NCBI GenBank assembly: GCA_023421955.1
Contig: JAEZSE010000037.1
Location: 1 to 64,000 of the forward strand
DNA from: Bacillota bacterium
Lineage (GTDB): Bacteria > Bacillota > Clostridia > Christensenellales > UMGS416
DNA length: 64,000 nucleotides
Direction of reading: 5' to 3'
Part shown: one piece after another, positions 42,480 through 50,699 of the stretch
How the letters are laid out: each line of letters starts with the position of its first letter
Numbering within the stretch: the first letter of the stretch is position 1
Program-made: the position numbers and the translations under genes
The notes under the pieces: model-generated
Database searches by the model: none
Seen by the model: the letters and a program-made list of their open reading frames with translations, nothing else
Told to the model about the DNA's origin: nothing

Positions 42480-44576
42480 TCAGACCAACGCGTCGGCGTG
42501 GATCTCATACTTGCGCCGGTCGGCATATTCCTGGCGTTTGCCCCGGTTGTAGTTCTGCACCGGCCTCAGGTAACCGGTCACGCGGGACCACACTTCGGTC
42601 TCCGCGCCGCACTCCGGGCAGGAGAAGTGCTCGCCAGCGATGTAGCCGTGGGTGTTGCAGATGGAGAATGTAGGCGTGATGGAAATATAGGGCAGCTTGT
42701 AGTTGGTGAAGATCTTCTTGATCAGGCCCTTGCACACCTCGGTATCATAAAGCCGCTCGCCCAGATAGAGGTGCAGCACCGTGCCACCGGTGTAGCCGCT
42801 CTGCAGGCTGTCCTGCAGGTCAAGCGTCTCGAAGATGTCATCGGTATAGCCCACCGGCAGCTGGGTGGAGTTGGTGTAATAAGGCGCTTCGGCGGTGCCG
42901 GAGGCGATGATGTTGGGATATTTCTGCTTATCGAGCAGCGCCAGGCGGTAGCTGGTGCCCTCGGCAGGGGTGGCCTCCAGGTTGTAGAAGTTGCCCGTCT
43001 CCTCCTGGATCTCCATGAGGATACCGCGCATATAGTCCATCATGCGGTTGGCAAAATCCTGCCCCTCGGGGGTGGTAATGTCTTTGCCCATGAAGTTGAT
43101 GAGAGCCTCGTTCATACCCACGATGCCGATTGTGTTGAAGTGGTTGAACCAGTAGCGGCCGGTGCGGGCTTTCACGTCGCGCAGATAGTAGGCGGAATAG
43201 GGATAGAGGCCCTTTTCCGTCTGGTCCTCGATGATCTTGCGCTTGATCTCAAGACTTGCCTTACCCAGGTGGATCATGCGCCAAAGCCGGGCCTTGAACT
43301 CGCCCTCGGTCTTGGAAAGGTAACCGATGCGGGGCAGGTTCACCGTGAACACGCCGATGCTGCCGGTCATGGGGTTACTGCCGAACAGGCCGCCGCCGCG
43401 TTTGCGAAGCTCGGTGGTATCGAGCCGCAGGCGGCAGCACATCGAAACGGCGTCTTCCGGCGAAAGATCCGAGGTGATGTAGTTGGAGAAATAGGGGATG
43501 CCGTATTTGCAGGTGATCTCCATGAAGCGGTTGACCACGTCGCTATCCCAGTCAAAGTCGCGCGTGACATTGATCGTGGGGATCGGGAAGGTGAACACCC
43601 TTCCCTTGCTGTCGCCCTCCAGCATCACGTCGCAGAACGCCTTGTTGAAAATGTCCATCTCGGCCTGGAAGTCGCCGTAGACGGCGTCTTTGTATTCCCC
43701 GCCGATGATCACTGCTTCGTTCTGCAGCATCTTCGGCACGACAATGTCAAAGGTCAGGTTGGAGAAGGGGCACTGGAAACCCACGCGAGTGGGCACATTG
43801 ATGTTGAACACGAACTCCTGGATGGCCTGCTTGACCTGCCCGTAGCTAAGGTTATCAAAGCGGATGAAAGGCGCGCAGTAGGTGTCGATGCTGCTCCAGG
43901 CCTGGGCCCCGGCCGTCTCGCCCTGCGTTGTGAATGTGGAATTTACGATCTGGCCCAAAAAGCTCCGCAAATGCTTGGCCGGAGAGCTTTCCACCTTGCC
44001 GGACACGCCGCCGAAACCGTCGCGCAGCAGCTGCCGCAAATCCCAACCGGCGCAATAGGGCCCAAAGAAGCCCAGGTCATGCAGGTGGCAGTCGCCGGAG
44101 GTGTGGGCGTCGCGGATGTCATCGGGATAAATCTCATGCAGCCAATACTGCTTGGTGAAGGCCTCGCGGATGTAGTTGTTGAGGCCGTTGATGCTGCGCT
44201 GGGTGTTGGCGTTTTCCTGGATGTGCCAGTCTTTATCCTGCAGATAATCGGTGAACATGTTGATCGTCGCGCCAATGAGCGCGTTCATCTCACGGGCGCC
44301 CTTGCGCTTTTCGCGGTAGAGGATGAAGGCTTTCGCCGTGCGGGCGTGGCCGTTCTCTATCAGCACCTTTTCCACAATGTCTTGGATGCCCTCCACCTCG
44401 GCCACACCGTCGGGGTATTTTAAAGCGGCGATGTCCAACACCTGGGTGGCCAGCTCCTCGGCCCGGCCAAGATCGTTGCCGCCCACGGCGGTGGCCGCCT
44501 TGAAGATTGCCCAGGTGATCTTCTCCTTCTTGAAGGGCTCTGTGGATCCATTGCGCTTGCTGATACTGACGATCAT
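42480..44576 (-). CDS. nrdD: Anaerobic (class III) ribonucleoside-triphosphate reductase
   Basis: Reduces ribonucleoside triphosphates by a glycyl radical under strict anaerobiosis. The 698-residue protein starts with an ATP-cone allosteric domain (about 1-90). The C-terminal part has a zinc site (SICNTHGY and CPECG). The radical site is RVTGYLRP with Gly668, 30 residues from the end. Start MIVSISKRNG; GGAGG is not seen but GCAAGGAGGC lies 8-10 nt upstream. A promoter framed by NrdR boxes lies at 44664-44712, and nrdG follows with a 3-base gap. Confidence 0.95.
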   Translation of the reverse strand: MIVSISKRNGSTEPFKKEKITWAIFKAATAVGGNDLGRAEELATQVLDIAALKYPDGVAEVEGIQDIVEKVLIENGHARTAKAFILYREKRKGAREMNALIGATINMFTDYLQDKDWHIQENANTQRSINGLNNYIREAFTKQYWLHEIYPDDIRDAHTSGDCHLHDLGFFGPYCAGWDLRQLLRDGFGGVSGKVESSPAKHLRSFLGQIVNSTFTTQGETAGAQAWSSIDTYCAPFIRFDNLSYGQVKQAIQEFVFNINVPTRVGFQCPFSNLTFDIVVPKMLQNEAVIIGGEYKDAVYGDFQAEMDIFNKAFCDVMLEGDSKGRVFTFPIPTINVTRDFDWDSDVVNRFMEITCKYGIPYFSNYITSDLSPEDAVSMCCRLRLDTTELRKRGGGLFGSNPMTGSIGVFTVNLPRIGYLSKTEGEFKARLWRMIHLGKASLEIKRKIIEDQTEKGLYPYSAYYLRDVKARTGRYWFNHFNTIGIVGMNEALINFMGKDITTPEGQDFANRMMDYMRGILMEIQEETGNFYNLEATPAEGTSYRLALLDKQKYPNIIASGTAEAPYYTNSTQLPVGYTDDIFETLDLQDSLQSGYTGGTVLHLYLGERLYDTEVCKGLIKKIFTNYKLPYISITPTFSICNTHGYIAGEHFSCPECGAETEVWSRVTGYLRPVQNYNRGKRQEYADRRKYEIHADALV

Positions 44577-44663
44577 GTGCGGCCTCCTTGCCCATATTGG
44601 GGTTTATCCATTGTGCTACGCCGTCGCGCCTTGGCTCTTGGAAAGAGAACACCCGGTGCTCAT

Positions 44664-44712
44664 ACACAAGGTGTTGTGGGGTTATTATACTACTGATACA
44701 AGATCATGTATA
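44664..44712 (-). promoter_or_regulatory. nrdD promoter framed by two NrdR boxes
   Basis: NrdR-like boxes lie at 44664-44679 (plus strand ACACAAGGTGTTGTGG, 12 of 16 consensus positions) and 44696-44711 (ATACAAGATCATGTAT, 11 of 16), starts 32 bases apart. Between them is a minus-strand TATAAT (44689-44684). Its -35 TATACA (44712-44707), 17 bases away, lies in the upstream box. Repressor binding would cover both promoter elements. Confidence 0.78.
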
Positions 44713-44773
44713 GATGGAAATTCTTGTTGATTTCCGCATAAGCAGCGCGATGATGGGGATGCGGTGCGCCGGA

Positions 44774-45265
44774 TCACGTGCCGGCGATCATCAGGATCAG
44801 CGAGATCGTGGCCAGCAGCATAAACGAGAACATGAGCCACGAGCCAGACCGGGCGTTACCCTCCTGGCGCTCCACCATGCGGTCCAGGTCGTTGATGCGG
44901 TCAATATAGATATCCGCCGTGGCGGTGGCCGCCGCCGGGTCGCTGAGCTCCGCTGCCTTCAGCAGCTTGTTTACATCAGCCCGCACCAGGCCTTTGTGGG
45001 AGGCCGCAATGATCAGAAACGCTGCGCCGGCGAAGAACGCGCCCATTGCCACGAACGCCACAATGGCCGACGCTGTGATATGGCCTGCCGCCGCCACATA
45101 GGTATACACCCAGACCCCAAAGGCCAGCGCTGCCAGGCTAAAGATCGGCAGCATGCCGGTGGCGCGGGCGCGGCTCTTGTCCAGCGTCTCAAGCCGGATG
45201 GAATACTCCGTGAGAAGGGCTGTGAAGAACTGGCCTGCCTTCTGCCCATTGTCAATGAATTGCAT
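44774..45265 (-). CDS. Hypothetical membrane protein with three helices
   Basis: A 163-residue protein: a polar N-terminal helix (about 1-35), two adjacent hydrophobic segments (about 38-60 and 66-88), an amphipathic Ala-rich middle (KLLKAAELSDPAAATATADIYIDR, about 99-122), and a C-terminal hydrophobic helix (about 142-161). The start has GGAGGG 6 nt upstream. No family is recognised. It lies alone between the nrdD promoter and the riboswitch region, transcribed leftward. The 270 bases upstream to the riboswitch promoter hold no other gene. Confidence 0.65.
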   Translation of the reverse strand: MQFIDNGQKAGQFFTALLTEYSIRLETLDKSRARATGMLPIFSLAALAFGVWVYTYVAAAGHITASAIVAFVAMGAFFAGAAFLIIAASHKGLVRADVNKLLKAAELSDPAAATATADIYIDRINDLDRMVERQEGNARSGSWLMFSFMLLATISLILMIAGT

Positions 45266-45538
45266 GGGTTGTCCCTCCTAATATATAACGGTGTGAGTTG
45301 GCAAAACTTAACAGGCAATCACAACCTGTTGTGTTTATCTGTTGACAGCACCGCAACAGGCTGAGGACATGCCCAGTTGCCTGGAAACAGGCAAGGGATG
45401 CCCGGCAGAGCTGCCCTCCAATTATAGCCCCATTGTTCGTAAGGAACAACATGAAAAGATGTTAGCATATGCAGAAAACTTTCGTCTTTACGAGACCTAA
45501 TAAGTCAACTCATGAGCAGCCATCCCACTCTTGCCTTA

Positions 45539-45568
45539 TTGACAATATTTCTCAGCATATGCTATAGT
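45539..45568 (+). promoter_or_regulatory. Promoter of the Mn riboswitch/GDT1 gene
   Basis: TTGACA (45539-45544), 18-base spacer, TATAGT (45563-45568). The start should fall at the first base of the riboswitch aptamer. Confidence 0.75.
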
Positions 45569-45576
45569 TTGCCCGT

Positions 45577-45711
45577 TAAAAGGGAGTAGTGATAAAGCAG
45601 GGTCAACATGCTGGCGACGCGCCTGGCCCTGTTTGCCAATCGAGCGGGAAACCGTGCGAAATTGGTTAACGAGACTTTTGGCATGGCTTTGCCATGCTAA
45701 AAGTCTTTTTT
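45577..45711 (+). promoter_or_regulatory. yybP-ykoY (manganese) riboswitch
   Basis: The aptamer opens AAAAGGGAGTAG and later holds GGTCAACATGCTGGCGACGC and the closing AACGAGAC, the two conserved internal loops and closing strand of the yybP-ykoY family, which senses Mn2+. The terminator stem that follows begins in AGACTTTT, so ligand binding sequesters this strand and lets transcription continue. The gene below, a GDT1-type Mn exporter, is the expected target. Confidence 0.9.
45672..45711 (+). terminator. Expression-platform terminator of the Mn riboswitch
   Basis: A 15-bp-class stem AGACTTTT(g)GCATGG/CCATGCTAAAAGTCT with a short loop and a six-T run at 45706-45711. Confidence 0.88.
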
Positions 45712-45742
45712 GTTACACATGATACCATTTGGAGGAAACGAC

Positions 45743-46471
45743 ATGAACGCTGCACTGACATCGCTGCTGATGGTGACACTTGCCGAGATGGGCGACAAGA
45801 CCCAACTGTTGGCCATGGCCTTCGCGACCCGCTACAAGCCCCTCAAGGTGCTTCTCGGCGTATTGATCGCCACCGTCTTAAACCATGCGCTGGCTGTAGC
45901 TCTGGGCGCGTTGCTGGCCGGCTATGATGCCATCCAGAACTGGATCCAGTTCGTCGCGGCCTTGTCCTTCCTGTTCTTCGGGCTATGGTCCATCCGGGGC
46001 GACACCCTGGAGGGAGAAGACAAAAAGAAGACCCGCTTCGGCCCGGTGATGACAGTGACCATCGCTTTCTTCATCGCAGAGCTCGGCGACAAGACCCAGC
46101 TGGCCACGATCGCGCTGGCAGCGAAATACCCCCAATCCCCGCTGTTCATTTTGATGGGCACCACCTGCGGCATGCTCATTGCCGACGGCATCGGCGTGTT
46201 TGCCGGCTGCGCGCTGTGCAAATGGGTGCCGGAGCGGGTGATCAAGCTGGTGTCTGCCGGAGCATTCATCGTGTTCGGATTGATCGGCGTGTGGCAATCA
46301 CTCACCGACAGCTTTGGTATGGCCTGGCCGCTGGTCGCTGCCATCGATGGAGCGCTGGCGGTTGTGTGCGTGCTCATTGGCTGGTGGATTCTGAGGCGGA
46401 CGCCCACGGAAGGTGCGATGTGCGCCTGCCCGACCGGCGAAGAGACCGGGGAAGACAGCACAAAACAATAG
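45743..46471 (+). CDS. TMEM165/GDT1 family manganese exporter
   Basis: A 242-residue membrane protein of the UPF0016/GDT1 family, cation exporters that protect cells from excess Mn2+. The hallmark repeats EMGDKTQLLAMAFATRYK (about 11-28) and ELGDKTQLATIALAAKY (about 116-132) are both intact, with six to seven helices in two homologous halves. The start has GGAGGAA 8 nt upstream; an in-frame ATG 33 bases earlier falls in the riboswitch terminator. Control by the Mn riboswitch fits the function: Mn2+ turns on its own efflux. Confidence 0.95.
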   Translation: MNAALTSLLMVTLAEMGDKTQLLAMAFATRYKPLKVLLGVLIATVLNHALAVALGALLAGYDAIQNWIQFVAALSFLFFGLWSIRGDTLEGEDKKKTRFGPVMTVTIAFFIAELGDKTQLATIALAAKYPQSPLFILMGTTCGMLIADGIGVFAGCALCKWVPERVIKLVSAGAFIVFGLIGVWQSLTDSFGMAWPLVAAIDGALAVVCVLIGWWILRRTPTEGAMCACPTGEETGEDSTKQ

Positions 46472-46550
46472 GTCTTGCCCCCCAAAAGGTATTCGGCGCT
46501 GGCGATTTGTTGTATAATATTGAGCATTGGCAATTGATTGGAGCAATACT

Positions 46551-47801
46551 ATGGTCAAAAAAAGTTCAGCCTTAATCGCCTGCGCCGTCGTGTTTGTGTT
46601 TACGGCAGCAACCGTTTGCATCCTGACGATTGCGGGATATTCCCTGTTTATGGTGAACTCCGGGCGGCTGCAGAACACCCAACTGGAGCCGCAGCCCTCG
46701 ATTGCGGCCGGTGACTACAACCGCCTGGACGAGATCCGTGGCGTGTATCACAACAACGCGCTCACCGATGTGACCGACGAAACGCTGTTGGACGGCGCGG
46801 CCAAGGGCATGGCCTGGGGCTCGGGCGATGTCTACAGTGAGTTTTTCACCGCCGAGGAATTCAAGAGCTTCCAACAGGAAGAGGAAGGCTCCTATGTGGG
46901 CATCGGCGTGGCGGTGAATGTGGACCAGGAAGACAAGCTGATCACTGCCGTGACTGTATATAAGGGCTCTCCGGCTGAAAAAGGCGGCATGTTGGCCGGT
47001 GACAAGATCATCATGGTAGGCGGCGAGGAAGTGGCGGGCCTGAGCCTGGAGCAGACGGTGAAGCTGGTGCGCGGCGAAGCCGGTACCGAGGTGGTGATCA
47101 CGGTGCTGCGCGGTTCCGATCAGGTGGAGCTTAAGATGACCCGCGCCGAAGTAATCATGAACCGCACCGAGTGGGCGATGCTGGACAATGGCATGGGTTA
47201 CATCAAGATCCTCGAATTCAACGGCAACGCCGCAACACTTTTTGACAAGGCGCTCAAGGAGCTGAAGGCGCAGGGCATGAAGGGCCTGATCCTGGACCTG
47301 CGCAACAACCCCGGCGGCAGCCTGGATGTGGTAGCCCCGATCGCCGACGAGCTATTCCCCGCCGGGCCCATCATCACGATGGTGGACCGCGACGGCAAGG
47401 AAGTGCCTCGCAGCCGCATCATGTCTGACAGCGGCTATTTGAACCTGCCGATGGTGGTGCTGGTCAACAAAAACAGCGCCAGCGCTTCGGAGCTGCTCAG
47501 CGGTGGTATCCAGGATTACAAGGTGGGCAAACTGATCGGTGTGACCACCTACGGCAAAGGTGTAGCCCAGAGCTTCTACCAATTGACCGACGGCACCTGG
47601 CTCAAATACACCTCCAACAAGTATCTGACCGGCGGCGGCCGCTGCCCGCAGGGCACCGGTTTTACGCCCGACGTGGTGGTGGAGCTGGACGACGCAGCCA
47701 AAGAAAACCCCATGATCTTCTCCCACACGCCACCCACCAGCGAGGACAACCAGTTCATGCGTGCGGTGAGCGAGCTAGCGAAGATGATGCAGGGGCAGTA
47801 A
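46551..47801 (+). CDS. S41 family C-terminal processing protease
   Basis: A 416-residue exported serine protease of the CtpA type, which trims extracytoplasmic proteins from their C-termini. An N-terminal hydrophobic anchor (about 6-30) is followed by a PDZ domain (about 100-180, starting SYVGIGVAVN) and the S41 core. The catalytic Ser is in NSASASELL, the Lys in TTYGKGVAQ, and LDLRNNPGG precedes them. No peptidoglycan-binding domain follows. The ATG at 46551 has GGAG 8 nt upstream, and a TATAAT lies at 46513-46518. The gene follows the GDT1 gene by 79 bases, likely with its own promoter. Confidence 0.93.
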   Translation: MVKKSSALIACAVVFVFTAATVCILTIAGYSLFMVNSGRLQNTQLEPQPSIAAGDYNRLDEIRGVYHNNALTDVTDETLLDGAAKGMAWGSGDVYSEFFTAEEFKSFQQEEEGSYVGIGVAVNVDQEDKLITAVTVYKGSPAEKGGMLAGDKIIMVGGEEVAGLSLEQTVKLVRGEAGTEVVITVLRGSDQVELKMTRAEVIMNRTEWAMLDNGMGYIKILEFNGNAATLFDKALKELKAQGMKGLILDLRNNPGGSLDVVAPIADELFPAGPIITMVDRDGKEVPRSRIMSDSGYLNLPMVVLVNKNSASASELLSGGIQDYKVGKLIGVTTYGKGVAQSFYQLTDGTWLKYTSNKYLTGGGRCPQGTGFTPDVVVELDDAAKENPMIFSHTPPTSEDNQFMRAVSELAKMMQGQ

Positions 47802-47835
47802 GCAGTAATCAGTAGCGAGTAGACAGTAGTCAGGG

Positions 47836-47896
47836 AGAGAACTCCTTCCGTCTGCTACGGCAGACACCTCCCTTAGTGAGGGAGGTAGGGATTTGT
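47836..47896. repeat. Family A repeat, T-rich subfamily
   Basis: AACTCCTTCCG, hairpin TCTGCtacGGCAGA, CACCTCCCT, short loop, AGGGAGGTAGGG. Same order as the copies at 147-212 and 3221-3263. Confidence 0.75.
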
Positions 47897-47940
47897 CCTC
47901 TCTGGTTGAGAAAATTTGATAATGTATGCAGGAGTATTGT

Positions 47941-49212
47941 ATGAATACTCTCGAATCCCAACTAAACGCCCCTGAAAAATCAGACCGGTTGGCCGCATTG
48001 CGCGAGCTTGCGGCATTGGCGCACGGCGAGCGTTTACCCGGCAACGTGAACAATCACATCCACACCAGCTATTCCTTTTCTCCCTATTCACCGGCGATGG
48101 CGTTGTGGCGGGCCCGGCAGAGCGGCCTGGTGACCGCCGGCATCATGGACCACGACAGCATTGCCGGCGCACCGGAGTTTCTGGAGGCTGGCAGGATCCT
48201 CGGCATGGCAGTGACCTGCGGCATCGAGTGCAGGGTGGATCTCAAGGATTCGCCGTGGGCTGGCCGTCGCATCAACAACCCCGATCAGGATGGCATCATC
48301 TACATGTCGCTGCACGGCGTGCCCAGGCGGTCCTTCCCTCTGGTGCAGAAATTCTTTGCACCCTTCCGCGAAGCCCGCAGCCGCCGCAACCGCGTAATGG
48401 TGAAAAACATCAACGAACTTATGGAGCGGTTTGGGATATCGCTTGATTTTGACCGCGATGTGCTGCCCCTTTCCATGTGGCACGACGGCGGGTCTGTGAC
48501 CGAGCGGCACCTGGTGATGGCACTTTGCATTGCGTTGGCCCATGTGTATGGCCGGGGGCCGAAGCTATTGGAGTTCGTGGAGACAATACTGGGGCTGGAG
48601 GTTTCGGAAAAGGCGCGGCAGCAGCTTTCCGACAATGAAAACCCTTATTATGACTATGACCTGCTGGGCGTGCTGAAGGGCAATTTCGTGCAGCGATTTT
48701 ATGTGGAGGCCACCGACGAGTGCCCGCCGGTACAGGTAGTGCTGGAGCTGGCACGGCAAGCCGGAGCGATCTCCACTTATCCCTATCTGGGCGACATCGG
48801 TGAAAGCGTGACCGGTGACAAAAGGGCTCAGCAATTTGAGGATGATTTTCTGGATGACCTGATGGCCTATCTCAAGGATCTGGGCTTTCAGGCCATCACC
48901 TATATGCCCACCCGCAACACAAGAGCGCAGCTGGACCGGCTGCGGGCGCTGTGCGAGAAGCACAACTTTTATCAGGTGAGCGGCGAGGACATCAACTCCC
49001 CCCGCCAGAGTTTCATTTGCGAGGCGTTGAAAGACCCGGCATTCTCCAACCTGATCGATTCCACCTGGGCGCTGATTGCCCACGAGCGATTGAGCGATGA
49101 AAGCCCGGACAAGGGGATGTTTTCAGACGGCACCATAAAGCAATACCCGGACATCGGGGAGCGGGTGCGGGTGTTTGCGGAGATTGGCCGGAAGATGGAC
49201 GGCAGCAATTGA
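47941..49212 (+). CDS. PHP-domain phosphoesterase-like protein
   Basis: A 423-residue cytosolic protein. The PHP fold shows the first metal motif HIHTSYSF (H39, H41) and the DHD of GIMDHDSIAG (about 62-72), plus GIECRVD. The middle part is longer than in simple PHP proteins, with an insert around NPDQDGIIYMSLHG. PHP domains hydrolyse phosphate esters with two or three metals; the substrate here is unknown. The start at MNTLESQ has AGGAG 8 nt upstream. It lies behind a repeat and ends at a strong terminator, so it is a single-gene unit. Confidence 0.85.
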   Translation: MNTLESQLNAPEKSDRLAALRELAALAHGERLPGNVNNHIHTSYSFSPYSPAMALWRARQSGLVTAGIMDHDSIAGAPEFLEAGRILGMAVTCGIECRVDLKDSPWAGRRINNPDQDGIIYMSLHGVPRRSFPLVQKFFAPFREARSRRNRVMVKNINELMERFGISLDFDRDVLPLSMWHDGGSVTERHLVMALCIALAHVYGRGPKLLEFVETILGLEVSEKARQQLSDNENPYYDYDLLGVLKGNFVQRFYVEATDECPPVQVVLELARQAGAISTYPYLGDIGESVTGDKRAQQFEDDFLDDLMAYLKDLGFQAITYMPTRNTRAQLDRLRALCEKHNFYQVSGEDINSPRQSFICEALKDPAFSNLIDSTWALIAHERLSDESPDKGMFSDGTIKQYPDIGERVRVFAEIGRKMDGSN

Positions 49213-49232
49213 CGCATTCTCACCATCAGGAC

Positions 49233-49263
49233 AAAAGCTGCCCACCGGGCAGCTTTTTCTTTA
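49233..49263 (+). terminator. Terminator after the PHP gene
   Basis: An 11-bp stem AAAAGCTGCCC/GGGCAGCTTTT with a 3-base loop and a T-rich tail. Confidence 0.88.
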
Positions 49264-49341
49264 TACCTTTCCGAAACCAACACTTGTGATTGAGCATCAG
49301 CGAGAATATACTCTTATTGAAATAATCTCTGGAGGAACGTC

Positions 49342-49749
49342 ATGAAGGCATTGCTTACAGCTCTCAGGATGGTGGTGATCCTTGGCTTTCTTGTGGGGAT
49401 GCAGATTCTGATTCAAAATGCCGAAACCATCAGGAGCCAAACCTACCAGATGATGCCCTATGCCGTGGTTGCGCCGCTGGCCGCCATCCTGTTCGGGGCG
49501 CTGCTGCGCAGCGATGTGTTCTTCCAGAAGAACAAGGTGTTCCGTGTGGATTGGCTGAGCCTGGTGTTGATCGGGCTGCCCACCCTGCTGGTGACGATGG
49601 CCACACCGATTGCGTTCACCGTGCTGGCCAATATGCCGCTGCCAAAGTTCTATTCGGTCCTCATGAGCGACCAAATTCAAATGCTTGCCGGCGTTGCCTT
49701 TGGGTATACGGTGATCAACAGCCTATATACTGCCAAAAGCGCCGGTTGA
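49342..49749 (+). CDS. Hypothetical small membrane protein
   Basis: A 135-residue protein with four hydrophobic segments (about 8-24, 40-58, 68-92, 110-128) and few charges. No motif is recognised. The start has GGAGG 8 nt upstream (TCTGGAGGAACGTC). It is a single-gene unit between two terminators. Function unknown. Confidence 0.68.
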   Translation: MKALLTALRMVVILGFLVGMQILIQNAETIRSQTYQMMPYAVVAPLAAILFGALLRSDVFFQKNKVFRVDWLSLVLIGLPTLLVTMATPIAFTVLANMPLPKFYSVLMSDQIQMLAGVAFGYTVINSLYTAKSAG

Positions 49750-49761
49750 TCCGGTCACTGG

Positions 49762-49800
49762 AAAAGCCCGCCTTTGATGGCGGGCCTTTGAATGTTTTTA
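49762..49800 (+). terminator. Terminator between convergent genes
   Basis: A stem AAGCCCGCC/GGCGGG(C)CTT with a 6-base loop and a T-rich tail. It separates the small membrane protein gene from the leftward lipoprotein gene. Confidence 0.8.
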
Positions 49801-49810
49801 TGATGCCATA

Positions 49811-50689
49811 CTAGTAATCCGACAATACGATCCCCTTCGGCACAGTGAACACCTCATCGCCGAAGCCGCCCACCTGCACGCTTTCCACAGTGGCGGCGAA
49901 GCTGTTTTTCTTGTCCTTCGGGTCACCGGTCTGGTTTTTGACAATTAAGCCGGTTTTTTGATCCACATAGATCGTGTTGCCTTTCAGTTCCATGCCAAAC
50001 ATCGACATCTCCATGTCCATGTGGAATACGCTGCACTGGAACTTGCCCAACTTTTCGTCTTTCTTTTGCACATAGGGAGAAACCGCCATGCTGGCAAGCA
50101 TCCCCTTGGTCAGCGTTTGGAGATCCCCGGCGGCATAGCTGCCGTCAAAGCGTGTGCCTGTCTTGTCCTCAGGGCTGTACTTGATATAGTTCTTCCCATC
50201 AAACAGGATCACTTCGTATCCGTCCCATTTCTTGAACTTGCCGCCTTTGATCCAATACTCGGTTTTTACGAGCATGCCCAGCGCGTTGGAGGTCTCCACA
50301 TAGTGGATGCCCTGGTCGGCCACCACTGCGGCGTATTTTTCCGCCAGCTTCTGCATGGCCGCCGCGGTGTCGCTGGCTGCCCCAGCGGCAGGATCGTCAG
50401 CCGCGTTGGCAGCCAACCACAGCGCGGCCTGCACAGACTCGTGCAGCGGGTTCTTCTCTACCAACCGGAACGCGTCGGTGAGACCCTGTTCACCGGCAGC
50501 GGGGCCTGCGGTGACGGCAGGGGCAACGGTGCCGCCGGGGTCATTGAGCGCGGTGCCAGTGACGGCCACCGCGCCCGACGGTGCAACAGTCGCCTTGCCC
50601 TTCACCACGCCGGGCATCGCGCCGCACCCGGAAAGCACCATGCATGCCGCCAGCAGCAGGGATAATATCACAAGTTGCTTCTTCATCAT
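49811..50689 (-). CDS. Lipoprotein with outer-surface DUF4412-like fold
   Basis: A 292-residue exported lipoprotein with lipobox LSGC (Cys about 22). After a Val/Ala/Gly-rich linker (about 24-65) the mature part (about 80-292) contains beta-rich sequence. One section reads YWIKGGKFKKWDGYEVILFDGK, another DQKTGLIVKNQTGDPKDKKN near the C-terminus, as in proteins that carry a variable ligand-binding beta-sheet such as DUF4412/LolA-like folds. That fold assignment is tentative. The start has GGAGG 7 nt upstream. It is the last of three leftward genes, 10 bases after the PLAPLV-repeat gene. Confidence 0.7.
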   Translation of the reverse strand: MMKKQLVILSLLLAACMVLSGCGAMPGVVKGKATVAPSGAVAVTGTALNDPGGTVAPAVTAGPAAGEQGLTDAFRLVEKNPLHESVQAALWLAANAADDPAAGAASDTAAAMQKLAEKYAAVVADQGIHYVETSNALGMLVKTEYWIKGGKFKKWDGYEVILFDGKNYIKYSPEDKTGTRFDGSYAAGDLQTLTKGMLASMAVSPYVQKKDEKLGKFQCSVFHMDMEMSMFGMELKGNTIYVDQKTGLIVKNQTGDPKDKKNSFAATVESVQVGGFGDEVFTVPKGIVLSDY

Positions 50690-50699
50690 CGCTGCCTCC

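Noticed and set aside
45710..45742. Upstream in-frame start for the GDT1 gene
   Set aside because: It lies at the riboswitch terminator; the ATG at 45743 has a proper ribosome site and gives the family N-terminus.
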